From positions 1,043,652-1,107,651 of the forward strand of contig RDEW01000009.1 in assembly GCA_011109175.1 (NCBI GenBank): a DNA stretch of 64,000 nucleotides, read 5' to 3'. Below, in pieces: positions 54,700 through 64,000 of the stretch. Under the pieces are notes generated by a model, which was not told the origin of the DNA, did no database searches, and saw only the letters and a list, made by a program, of their open reading frames with translations. A program made the translations under genes and the position numbers. This DNA is from Dicyema japonicum. Lineage: Eukaryota; Dicyemida; Rhombozoa; Dicyemidae. Each line of letters opens with the position of its first letter. The first letter of the stretch is position 1.

Positions 54700-56810
54700 A
54701 TGAAAAACTATCCAAGAAAATTGCTTGATTACTTCCCTCGTGGTCGTGCCGGTCGTGCCGTCTGGAACTCACTAAAATTGAGCCTCATGATCATTTTGTG
54801 TCATTATCATCTGTATCAGACCTTCTGGAAGCCATGTCTCCGGAGGATTTTCTGGTTTTATTATCAAACACGCGACAAAGGAAGATTATCCCTGTCAGGA
54901 TCCCCAAGACTTCCCGGATCTCAATTGCTTCTGCCCTTTCTTCTTGCATTGAGAAAGCTGTGTCCAATGGCTCGAAAAAGGATTGGATGGTTCTTTTCTC
55001 TTTCCCTGTCCTGGCTATGGGGTTAGAGCGTAAGCCTGCCTCATCTTCTCGGAAACCCTCTCTATCCTTAGTCCTGAAGAAGCGCGTGAGTGCCTTTATG
55101 GATTCATGGGAGTCCCTGGCTGAAGAATTATTTGTATCCCCAGTTGATTACTTCCAAAAGTCCAATTCCAAACAATCCAGTATGGCTCCTGAGAGGCTTC
55201 GCTCTCGTGTCAGGAGGAAATTGATGGAGGGCGACCTTACTGCTGCTGTTAGATCTGTTTGTACGGATTCTGACCCAGTGAAAACCACTCAGGAGACACT
55301 CTGTATATTGGGACAGAAACATCCTCCAGAACCAGAAGACTTTTGTAAACCTGTTCGTCCAGAACAATCTATGCATGATATTTCCACTTCAGCCATTTAC
55401 AACGCTCTTCGTTCTTTCCGAAAAAGTAGCAGTGGAGGAGTTGACGGTCTCAAACCTGGCCATATGTCAGACTTGGTTACTCATTCTGTCGTCACGCCTA
55501 GATCGCTACTCTTGGAGCGATTTTGGTAAACCGGTGATTTCCTTGGGTGTGGGATTTTGGTAAACCGGGTGAGGGAGTTATTGGAAGGCAAGAGGACTAA
55601 TTTACGTCAGTATGCCGACAGGATGAGTTTTTTGGACCGTCATGTCACCTTTTTATTATGAAGAATTGTCTCCTTCTCCCAAAACTCTTTTTTATTCTAC
55701 TGGGATCCTCATGCTACGCCGAAAAAGACCTTCTATCGTTAATTGATATGGATATCCGGTCAATGATGGGGTCCATTCTTAATGTTTGTTTTGATGATTT
55801 CGGATAGCTACAGGCCTCACTCCCTGTAGCCTGCGGTGGTTTAGGTCTTTCTCTTCCTTCGGACGTTGCTTTGGGCGCCTATTTATCTTCATTCGGCTCG
55901 TCAAGGCGTTTAGCGGATACGGTCCTTCACTCTACTTCCGGATTAAACGTACCGCTGACGCCGTCGGGAGCCTGGGATGAATGGATGAATTTGTACCTGA
56001 ATACTCCAATTGTGATAAGATAAGTCCTATTTGTTTTGTGTCTTCGAAAAGAAGAAAGAGTCCCTTGAAAAGACGAAAGATATAAGAAGGCTTGCCTGCC
56101 TCAAAACAGCCAGTTGTCACTCGACGGGGGCCAGAATGAACGCTTATCCATCTGCCGAAATTGGAAACCTGTTGGATGATGAGGCTGTGAGAATAGCTAC
56201 CTCGCTTCGTCTTGGTCTTAAATTGTGTGCCGAAAGAAAATGCCGCTGTGGACGTTGGATCGATCCTTTTGGTTATCATCCCTTGTCATGCAAGATGAGT
56301 GCGGGTCGTTTCCCCAGGCACTCCTGTCTTAACATGACATTAAAGAATTCCCTTGCCTCTGCTGGACACCATTGCCTGTTAGAACCTGCTGGTCTTTCCC
56401 GAAACGATGGAAAACGCCCTGATGGGATGACGACTTTTCCATTCGCCAACGGACGAAACCTGATCTGGGACGCGACGTGTGTTGATACTTATTCCCCGTC
56501 TAATTTGGTTGCTTCTGCTTCAGACCCAGGACATGCTTCAAAGCAGGCCGAGAAACGAAAGAGGAGGAAGTACCAGAGAATTTCGGAGGAGTGTCTTTTT
56601 TTCCATTCGCGGTGGAAACGTCAGGAATCCTTAGGCCCCAAGCAGATGAGTTGGTTCGTAAGATCGGCTCCATGATTCAAGCTGTGACCAAGGATCCGCG
56701 AGAGACTGGTTGGTTCCGAGAACGTATCTCGTTGGCTATTGTAAGGGAAATAGCATGGCCATTCAGATGCCTTAATTTAATTTTTATTCATTTGATAATA
56801 AAACCTATTA
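54700..56810 (+). pseudogene. LINE (YLDD/WDATC family), longest copy, RT core deleted
   Basis: Reads through most of the polyprotein. An uninterrupted 243-codon N-terminal frame (54798-55529) has SLSSVSDLLEAMSPEDFLVL and, at its end, FRKSSSGGVDGLKPGHMSDL. After 55530 the reading jumps to post-RT sequence (NLRQYADRMSFLDRHVTF; ASLPVACGGLGLSLPSDVAL). The reverse transcriptase core, including YLDD, is therefore missing. From 56130 follow LRLGLKLCAERKCRCG, YHPLSCKMSAGRFPRHSC (Cys/His cluster), LIWDATCVDTYSPSNL, and a broken VETSG with RERISLAIVREI to the end near 56760, followed by an AT-rich 3' flank. At the deletion junction GATTTTGGTAAACCGG occurs twice within about 45 bp. Confidence 0.9.
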
Positions 56811-57079
56811 ATTAAATAAATTATTAAGCAGCATTCCCAGATTTGTTAATTTATCATTTCCGTGTTTTAAAAAGTATTTTTCTAGTTCTTCAATATGATT
56901 TATCGCGTCTGCAAACTAATTTCTTCATTTTTACGAGTTTATTGTTATTTCCATCTTCTTCACATCTTTTAAAACTTGACTCTTGGATTTTTTCCAAGAA
57001 TTCTTCATCATTAATCAAATTTTCATCGTTTGTAAAAAAGTCATTGAAATCATTATTTCGAGCTGAAATTATCTAGGGT

Positions 57080-58411
57080 TTTATTCGATGCACTCAAATT
57101 TGTTTCATTTTCTTTCTCGGCTTTTTTCCATCTGTAATTTTCCAATTTTAAACGTTTTAATAACATTTTTTATCGCATCTGACGAATCATTTACTTACGA
57201 TTCATATAATTAAGCAAATAATTGATTAATTTAATTCTTTTAATCTCTCCTCATGTGTATTTTCGATCATGCTTAAATTTCTTCAAGCTTTTTTTATATT
57301 TTGAGTTAAAAGAATTTAAAATCCCCAGATTTAAAGGTTGTAATTTCGATGTTGTATTTGGTGGTTGAAAAAAACAATTCAATGTTTGTAAAGATTTCAT
57401 CATTAGCATTGTCTAGAAGTAACAAAATTTTTCAATTATCGACTTGCATTCTTCCTAATTTTTTATCCATTTAAAAAATGGTGTATTAATCCATGCTTTT
57501 TTACTGAATGTTGTATATTCATTTCTTCAAATTCCGAATTTTTAAATCCTCTGGGATTTTTGATTTTTCCAATAATTAACGGTTTTTCCTTTTTGCCTAC
57601 TACAACATAAAAGCACTGATTTACGCTCCTTTGAAAATTTCCCACTTGCTATGTCTTGTTCATTTAATATTATTGTATTTTTGGAGGACATTTGAAAAAC
57701 AGTCCAGTTTCATCACAGTTTTATGCGTCACTGGAATCATACTTATTAAAGACATATAGAAAATCTTACAGGTTTCTTTTAATATTATTGGATCGACTAA
57801 GTCTTCTTCTCCAGCAATTGTTCGAGATTTTATGCCATAATGTTTTTTAATCTCGTGATCCATGTCCATGAAGCTTTCAAATTATGAAAATTCAATTTGT
57901 TAGCAATTTTAAGCCTCATTACCTGAAGCATATCATTAGTAATAGTATGGTTGTATTTTCTCTTATTTTGTATCCACTCAAACAAAGGTGTGTAAATTAT
58001 ATCATTTATTGTGCTAGTTATAATATTTTTTGCATTTTCCAATTTTTTGCTGCAATTATTGTATTTTTCTTTGTTTTATAAAATAAAATTTATCGTTCCA
58101 ACAGGCATTTTAAATTTTCTGGTTAGAGAAGCTTGAGTGATGACGGGAAATTTTTCTGTACTGATAAATTCCTTTTTCTGTTTGAAAGAATATGTTTTCT
58201 TATTTTCTAAATTACTAACTATACGACACGTGTACATTTAAAAAAATTTTATATTTTATTATTATTTTAATTTTTTAATAAATTAAGATTCATTAAATAA
58301 AAATTCATTAAATTTCAATTTTAGGAGGAAAATCATTAAAAATTGAAATTCGGATTCATTAAGTAAAATATTCATTAAGTGAAATATTCATTAAACAACA
58401 AAACAACTGTA
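57080..58411 (-). pseudogene. Tigger/pogo-like transposon, minus strand
   Basis: Minus-strand remains of a CENP-B-type transposase. The right end is an inverted CAGTTGTTTTGTTG next to a TA (58410-58411), preceded by ATTCATTAA iterations. Coding pieces are a Tc5-like helix-turn-helix (about 57830-58042: MLQVMRLKIANKLNFHNLKA, then SWTWITRLK), KKHYGIKSRTIAGEEDLVDP (57780-57860) and KPLIIGKIKNPRGFKNSEF with IHHFLNG (57463-57600). The last is the DDE core after the first aspartate. The left terminus was not found. It forms a separate subfamily from 36970. Confidence 0.7.
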
Positions 58412-58429
58412 TTTCGGCACTAATTTTCC

Positions 58430-58690
58430 CTTGATGAGGGCAAATGAGAAGAAATACTGAGTACTACGCGACCGATTCGCGTTCTACCCCATTGTTGTTG
58501 AGACGACAGGAGGAATAAGTGGAAAATTCCTTTGTTTCATAAAGATGCTTGGACGCCTAGCTACATAAAAGCCACGACGCACGTGAGACCCGGTGGCTTT
58601 TACTAAATGATCTTTGTTACAATAGTGAGAAGCGACGCAACGTCAGTAATGTCTGCTGGACCATTTTTGATGGACTTTTGTGTAAATTAA
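58430..58690 (+). pseudogene. LINE (YLDD/WDATC family) C-terminal fragment
   Basis: Reads MRANEKKY, RDRFAFYPIVVETTGGISGK, CFIKMLGRLAT, then breaks up. It is very close to the minus-strand copy at 38589-38894 (MRAKEKKYDATDSRFI; RFAFYRIVVETTGGISGKTL), so both derive from one subfamily. It abuts the Tigger end at 58411. Confidence 0.75.
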
Positions 58691-58809
58691 TTTATTAATT
58701 TCGGTAAATTATTTATCGTAGTGGAGAGATACGATTAGTATACATTGAAACCTAGGAACTTTTTGGGGGAGTCAATCTCTGCTTACTTTGAAGTCGGGTG
58801 CTTTGATTT

Positions 58810-59040
58810 TTGTTTACAATGTCGATTTTAGACGTGTCTCTTCCAAGTAACAAGTTAAATCATATCCCCAATTATTGGAACCCGTTCGGTGAAATATGGA
58901 AGAGATATTCTTTAAAGATACTGTCCGATCACTTTGCTTCTCCCGAGACAGGCGGTTCCTTGACGCTTCATGATTTGAAAAAGCGAAAAGCAGTAAAAAA
59001 TCTTCCGTGTATTTTTATTTTTGAATTATTTAACACGTAA
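58810..59040 (+). CDS. Open frame, unknown
   Basis: A 76-codon frame from ATG. It reads MSILDVSLPSNKLNHIPNYW, then IWKRYSLKILSDHFASPETG and LTL-HDLKKRKA, after which GT and AT-rich sequence follow. The first 60 codons look like protein and could be a first exon with a donor at about 58994. No family and no second exon were recognised. Confidence 0.28.
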   Translation: MFTMSILDVSLPSNKLNHIPNYWNPFGEIWKRYSLKILSDHFASPETGGSLTLHDLKKRKAVKNLPCIFIFELFNT

Positions 59041-59044
59041 AAAT

Positions 59045-59600
59045 TGCCAAGTAAGTCAAACACAACTGTCCAGAAATGACTGCCAATTTTCCACCTTACC
59101 TAAAAGTAATAGATAAAACCAAATGTAAGACTAATAGATAGGCCTTTAGCTATATTCTCAAGAAAAATTCGAAAACAATAACCTGCATCCTATTGGTGAT
59201 AATCGTCCCAGTTCCTCAAAGTTGTCGTGATGGGCGGAATTTAATTTTTAATTAAGCATTTGACTTTTTTTTAGTTCATAAATATCGCGTATCTGATGTC
59301 TACTGATTAACTTATTTTTTTAGTGTATATTATTAGTAACCCCAGGCTTACCAATATAACCCCAGCACGAACAGTCATAGCTAATTAATCCAAGGAAAGA
59401 ACCAAAGGGAGAACATCTGCTTGTGCCGTGTATATTTGATGAAAAGGGATACACATTAAGGTATTTCATAGTAACAGTTCACAAGATCATGTGTTGATTT
59501 ATTTATTTATCAAACTTAAATTAATTAAATTTCAAATTTAAATAAATTACTTTCATTATAAATTTAAATAAAAAAATTGAGTTAACGTGCATTTCTTGTG
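59045..59600. other. Upstream flank of IMP4, no gene recognised
   Basis: AT-rich intergenic sequence that presumably holds the IMP4 promoter. No motif stands out. The last 150 bp are nearly pure A+T. Confidence 0.4.
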
Positions 59601-59604
59601 GACT

Positions 59605-60637
59605 ATGGTATTTTCCTATCATAATTGTCTTTAGCAAAGAAGACAAGCCCGTTTAAGACGTGAATATATTTATCGTAAGTCAATTGAACAACGAGACCAA
59701 CAAATAGCTGAAAAGAAACAAAAAATGCGGAAAGCAGTCGAAGACAACGAGCAGATCCCTCACGAGCTACGTGACGAGGCAATCGAGCTTCATGCAAAAT
59801 TGGGCTGGGACGACAAAGGAGCTGATGGGGTCGTGAATCACTGTGATGACGAATATCGCTGGGCGGGGGTGACTGATCCGAAAATAATCATCACCACCTC
59901 TCGAGACCCCAGTTCTCGTCTTCGCCAATTCGCGCAGGAAATGCGACTGCTAATCCCAAATTCACAGCGAATAAACCGTGGTAACTGCCAAGAACGGGAA
60001 CTCATCAACGCTGCACGTGCCAACGATATTACCGACGTAATAATTTTGATGGAAACACGTGGAAAACCTGGTAACTTTATAATTAATCCCAGATGGGTTT
60101 GTTGTCTCCCATCTTCCTTTTGGTCCAACAGCCTACTTTACCTTGTACAACTGTGTGCTAAGGCACGATATTGGCAAAGAAGAGTCTCTGCCTCCAATGA
60201 CTCAGGCCTTTCCGCATCTCATCTTTAACTGCTTTACAAGTCCTTTGGGGATGAGAGTTTGATTCGTTGTTACTCTTAGGTTATGAGTGTCCTCAAATTT
60301 CTATTTCCAGTGCCTAAGGAAAACTCAAAAAGAGTGGTGACTTTTGCCAACAACAACGATTTGATCTCTTTTAGGTATTTTTTATTTTATTTTTAAAATT
60401 ATTTAAATATTTATTAATTACGCATTTTAAAGGAATCACACCTTTAAGAAAAATCGTGAAACAAAATTGTACGAGTTACTGAGATTGGGCCGAGATTTGA
60501 AATGAAATGTGTGTCATTTATTTATTTTAGTGTACAAACTTGTTTTAGGAACTTTGGAGACCACTCAATCTGCTCAGGTGGAGTGGGTTCTAAGACCATA
60601 CATGAATACTGCGAAAAAACGTTTATTTCTTACGTGA
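59605..60637 (+). CDS. IMP4: IMP4, U3 small nucleolar ribonucleoprotein
   Basis: IMP4 is a Brix-domain subunit of the Mpp10-Imp3-Imp4 group of the small-subunit processome, binding U3 snoRNA and pre-18S rRNA in the nucleolus. The N-terminus QRRQARLRREYIYRKS is family-typical. The Brix domain starts near EYRWAGVTDPKIIITTSRDP and includes RLLIPNSQRINRGNCQ, SHLPFGPTAYFTLYN and FLFPVPKENSKRVVTFANNN. The end is VEWVLRPYMNTAKKRLFLT. Exons: 59605-59607 (ATG only), 59635-60070, 60093-60256, 60280-60374, 60433-60508, 60531-60637. Introns are 27, 22, 23, 58 and 22 nt, all GT-AG. One base is missing near 60477 (GTTACTGAG). Adding it gives 882 nt, 293 residues, close to the 291 of human IMP4. No other break occurs, so the gene is very likely functional. 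Confidence 0.93.
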
Positions 60638-60721
60638 TTTGTAATATTTTTAATATAAAATCATTGATTTTTTAGTTATAAAAACTTATTTGATTTTTAC
60701 ATCATTTATAGAGCACCTAGT

Positions 60722-60780
60722 CAGAGGTTCCCAACCAGGGTTCTGCGAAATAATCTAGGGGTTCCGCTAAGTTCCAAAAT
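60722..60780 (+). mobile_element. Truncated hAT-like terminus
   Basis: CAGAGGTTCCCAACCAGGGT followed by CTGCGAAATAATCTAGGGGT resembles the outer ends of hAT-type MITEs. No matching inverted end was found downstream. Confidence 0.35.
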
Positions 60781-61780
60781 TTTTTTAAATCTTTTTTAAA
60801 AAAATAATTTTTCACAACGAATCATTTTAATTTGCGCGTCTAAATTGACTCTTCTGACAGTGCATATTTTAAGGTTCGAACTTACAAACGTTTTTCTGTC
60901 AATAAAGTTAATTTTTCATTTGATTATTTCAATTATAGGATGTTTCATTCAATAGTGTTTGTAGAACCTGCCAACAACATCTCACGTCGAAAGTACAGTC
61001 ACTAAATTCACTTTGGAATTGTTTATTAATCTAAATTAATGACCAATTACAAACTCCAAGGAATTCTACGCTTATGGCTTTCTTTGAACTTTGTACAAAG
61101 ATACATTTGCAAAAACATTATTATATTGTGAAATTCCTAGATACTACACGTGGGAAACTACCGGTATGAAATTCAAATGAAAAATAAGAGGAGAACCAGT
61201 GAATGGATATCCAGGGATTGTAAGTAGTGATGCATTGGGCAGGGTGTACACAGTTCACCCTAACAACTCCGAATGTTATTGTGTTAGGTTACTTCTGCAT
61301 ACCATCCGAGGACCGAAATCTTTTACTGATTTAAAGACAGTCGATGGAGTAATCTGCGCAACATATAGAGAAGCCTGTTTTAAATTGGGACTTTTAGAAG
61401 ATGACAAAAGCTGGGACGACGCATTGACCGAAGCTGGGATTTTCAATATGCCATCGCAGATTAGATATTTATTTACATTGATGTTGGCACATTGTAATAT
61501 TTCAAATCCTCTATAACTTTGGGAGAAGCATAAAGAAATAATGTGTGAAGATATATTAGAGAGGGAAGCAAAATCAGGTTTTGACGAGGACGTTTTTAAT
61601 GAAGGATTACTAATCATTGATAGATTACTCGAATCAGTGATTGGGAAAAATATTAATGAGTACGGGTTTACCGTTACATACTACAAATAATTTGGAATAT
61701 GAAAAATACAATTTAGAACCACATCAAATAATAAAAGAAAGGGAACCGAATTTATTGGAAGGTCAATCAAGAATCTATAC

Positions 61781-62858
61781 CAGAGCTTTTCAAAAAATAA
61801 TTCTCGCGGCACACTAATCGTAAAAAAATAATCCACGGCACACATTAAAAAATAAAAAATTAAATTATTAAGATGTGTAAAACTAAGTACAAAAATTGGT
61901 AATTTAATGCGCAAATTTTTATTAATAAAAAATGAAATCTTAATTATTATTGTTTTTGCATATATCATCAATATCAGGTCGAATGATTGACAAAGCCACC
62001 CGCATTTCAGCATCAATGTTTCTCAAACTTTCACGTTTGTTATATTGTTTTGTAATTTTATCAGAATAAACAAATCGTATATATGCCAACACATGTGCCA
62101 TTCCTGAAATATCCATGATTCATCAAGTTGTAATGAAAACCGAGTTTCTTTAATAGAAAATGAGACATTATTTTCAATATTATCCGACAAGAAACAGTGC
62201 TATCTGACAAAGGTATCTTCATTATTTTTTTGTTCACATTTATAACCTAACATAGTCCAAGTAATAATAAGACAAGCTGGGATTATCAAGTTTTCGCCAA
62301 TAGTGTGAGGTTTTAGTTGTTTTGCTATCAATTCTGAGATCAGGTATGAACATTTCAATGATTCCTTTGTGTTTACAAAAGTTTCACTGAACATCATTTG
62401 ACTAGATCTACGATTCATAGTAAAAACTGAATAATGCTTGTGTTGTTTTTTCAAATGGATAAAATAATCCACAGATTTTTCGGAATAGTCCGGATGTTTG
62501 GAAAATGTCTCTTTAGTTTGCTAGGAACGATAGCATCATTTGCCAAGACTTCCATGGAAATTAGACATTGAGGTATTTTATTTTTATCTATGCATATAAA
62601 TCCAAATGACAAATAAGAATCTTTATAATAACGACGAACTGATTTACCCATAAGCACGTTGATGCGCACGTTATTAAAAAATTAATAAATAATGGTTAAC
62701 CAATGTAAATGTCATTTAACATATAATAAAAAAATGATTATTTTAATTTTAGTAATTATTTTAATTTGTTTATCTTTTTAAATAAATTAGTTAAAAAAAT
62801 ATATATAAATTTATTCAAATTTTTATTTGGCAGGCGGCACACCGTTTGACAACCTCTG
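61781..62858 (-). mobile_element. hAT element (ZBED5-like transposase) inside the Helitron
   Basis: An 8-bp direct repeat, ATCTATAC, stands exactly outside both ends (61773-61780 and 62859-62866). The ends are CAGAGCTTTTCAAA with TCGCGGCACAC inside on the left and, inverted, CAGAGGTTGTCAAACGGTGT with GCCGCC on the right. On the minus strand a transposase related to the ZBED5/SCAND3 group is readable: SVRRYYKDSYLSFGFICID with AIVPSKLKRHFPNIRTI (BED-like region, 62451-62669), SLKCSYLISELIAKQLKPHT with IGENLIIPACL (62200-62400), then TRFSLQLDESWIF near 62120 (the first catalytic aspartate). The middle and C-terminus are missing. The element is 1,078 bp. Confidence 0.9.
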
Positions 62859-63282
62859 ATCTATACTGAAATAAACAGAAATATTGAAGAAATGATGGTA
62901 AGACAGATGAATCACAATTTAGATTTAAGAGACTACAATTTCTATTGAAGTTGAGTTTCGCAATGACAATCAACAAATTACAGGGACAAACTCTTAAAGT
63001 AGTAGGTTTATCTTTAGCAAGTGAATGTTTTGCACATGGACAGTTATATGTAGGTTGTTCTAGGGTAGGTGAACGAGAGAACCTATTCATATACACAAAG
63101 GACGGTCGTACAAGCAATGTTGTATATCAACAAGTATTACAAAAAGATAATTGATAATTTTTACTATGACAATCAGTTTTTTTAATCAAAATAGTTTAAT
63201 TCGTTACATACAATTCACTAAGGAAAAACTGATCGAAATGGGAGTGAACTCCGAAGGTGTGAACGACAGCCATTCGCAGGAC

Positions 63283-63318
63283 CTAGCTCGCAGTGAGCGA
63301 AGCGACCTGCCGAGCTAG
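63283..63318 (+). repeat. Helitron 3' terminal hairpin
   Basis: CTAGCTCG (63283-63290) and CGAGCTAG (63311-63318) are perfect inverted repeats around a 20-nt loop. The second arm ends in CTAG, the Helitron terminus, and the next base is T. In Helitrons such a structure marks the end of rolling-circle transfer. Confidence 0.8.
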
Positions 63319-63549
63319 TGATTAATAAAAGTCTTGATCTCCAAAATCAAATAGAATGCCAAAAAGGAGTCATTTTATACTAAGTTAGCAATTATTAGAA
63401 TGAATTGAGTTTTCTCAAGAATCTTATCTAAATTTTCTGAAATACTACATTTTATATTTTCTGCATTATTTGGACGTGGTGATGGACTCAGAATAAAATG
63501 AAAACTCAAATTCTTTATTTTCCTGATAATTCCCTGATTTAGCAAAATA

Positions 63550-63880
63550 CAATAAAACCTCTCGAATCCGCCACCTCTTGAATCCGCCGCATTTTTTTAA
63601 AAATACAAAATTCCCTATGAAAAATTCTCAAATCCACCAATTTCTCGAATTCGCCGCATTTTTAAATTTTTTTTTATTTTCTTATTATTTTTATTTTTTA
63701 ATTCAAAAACTGAAAAAATAAAACTCGGAAAATCATAAACCGAGGCATGTAAAGAAATAAGCCTTAAGGATGCTATAATTTATACCCATCAAGCATGGAA
63801 AAAGCTAAATAGTAAATACTTTTTTCGAAATGCTAAATGTTTAGTTGAATGGTATTTTTTGATGATAAAATTTCAGTGAA
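63550..63880 (+). mobile_element. Tigger/pogo-like left end
   Basis: Starts CAATAAAACCTCTCGAATCC, close to the 36970 terminal repeat, and the next 130 bp repeats that element's 5' region (iterated AATCCGCC, AAATTCCCTATGAAAAATTC). It then jumps to a transposase piece SLKDAIIYTHQAWKKLNSKY, part of the region after the DDE core. It is therefore an internally deleted relative of the complete element. No right end is seen before the window closes. Confidence 0.7.
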
Positions 63881-63900
63881 ATAAAAATTAAAAAAATCCT

Positions 63901-64000
63901 AAAGACCACGGTAACACCAAACTAATTAAACACGTGATCCTATCATGCTCTAATAAAGACCTCTACTCGGCCCGATGCTTCCCTCGAGCCTACTCAAGCA
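63901..64000 (+). repeat. Dispersed repeat R4, copy at window end
   Basis: Resembles 29573-29665 (AAAGACCACGGTAACA..., TCTAATAAAGACCT, GGCCCGA). It runs off the window end. Confidence 0.4.

Larger units (their letters stand above)
61190..63318 (+). mobile_element. Helitron, internally deleted, interrupted by a hAT
   Basis: Rolling-circle transposon remnant. The 105-codon frame 61199-61516 reads GRVYTVHPNNSECYCVRLLL, RGPKSFTDLKTVDGVICATY, ACFKLGLLEDDKSWDDAL, which is the Helitron helicase region before the SF1 core. It continues to about 61680 (LWEKHKEIMCEDILEREAKS). After the hAT (61781-62858) it resumes, and at 62945-63154 carries the C-terminal helicase motif FAMTINKLQGQTLKVVGLSL, then FAHGQLYVGCSRVGERENLF. 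Most of the helicase core (Walker A/B) is missing. The 3' end is CTAG at 63315-63318 followed by T, preceded by a hairpin, as expected for Helitrons (CTRR end, insertion before T). The 5' end is not defined. Confidence 0.85.

Overview
This window looks like nuclear DNA from a small, AT-rich, transposon-laden animal genome. It is about two-thirds A+T by eye. Nothing bacterial is visible: no operons, no ribosome-binding sites, no CRISPR array. The most informative feature is a set of host genes cut by extremely short GT-AG introns, mostly 19-27 nt with a sharp preference for 22-25 nt. Introns of that size are a hallmark of dicyemid mesozoans, so a dicyemid is my best guess. That is an inference and no marker gene proves it.

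Host genes. The best is a nearly intact IMP4 (59605-60637; U3 snoRNP, rRNA processing), with five introns including one directly after the ATG. Next is an actin-related protein 6 gene (ARP6; 52274-53762; SWR1/SRCAP chromatin remodelling), with nine GT-AG introns. The C-terminal part of SPF27/BCAS2 (40423-40806; NineTeen/PRP19 spliceosome complex) has a tandemly duplicated last exon. There is also the first exon of a CDKL-like kinase (46804-46923, minus), a single-pass membrane protein (42301-42864, minus), a 91-residue basic protein (18673-18970) and a 169-residue protein of unknown family (45321-45869). Several further exon-like reading frames could not be named. The named genes carry single-base frame breaks, mostly in homopolymers. 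This suggests uncorrected long-read assembly errors rather than gene death.

Mobile elements fill most of the rest. (1) One LINE family with a YLDD reverse transcriptase, a Cys/His cluster and a conserved WDATCVDT / VETTG tail has about a dozen broken copies on both strands; the fullest are at 23330-24420, 43364-44590 and 54700-56810. (2) Several RTE/jockey-like LINE remnants occur at 2211-4400, 5912-7156, 12190-12550, 15448-16290 and 41110-41510. (3) A tRNA-derived SINE is present in four copies. (4) A second dispersed repeat (called R1 here) has at least five copies. (5) Tigger/pogo-like DNA transposons include one complete element with TA target duplications (36970-38217). (6) hAT elements include three with recognisable ends and 8-bp target duplications. 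(7) A Helitron ending at 63318 was invaded by one of those hATs. (8) An integrase fragment of a retroelement or Maverick type lies at 44650-45070.

Layout. 0-17 kb is almost entirely transposon debris. 18.6-21.4 kb holds a small gene and an orphan exon. 21.7-39.3 kb is repeats and LINE/Tigger/SINE copies. 40.4-47.6 kb is a gene-bearing stretch interrupted by LINEs. 49-54 kb has Tigger/hAT debris followed by ARP6. 54.7-58.7 kb is LINE and Tigger. 59.6-60.6 kb is IMP4. 61-64 kb is the nested Helitron/hAT and a Tigger remnant.
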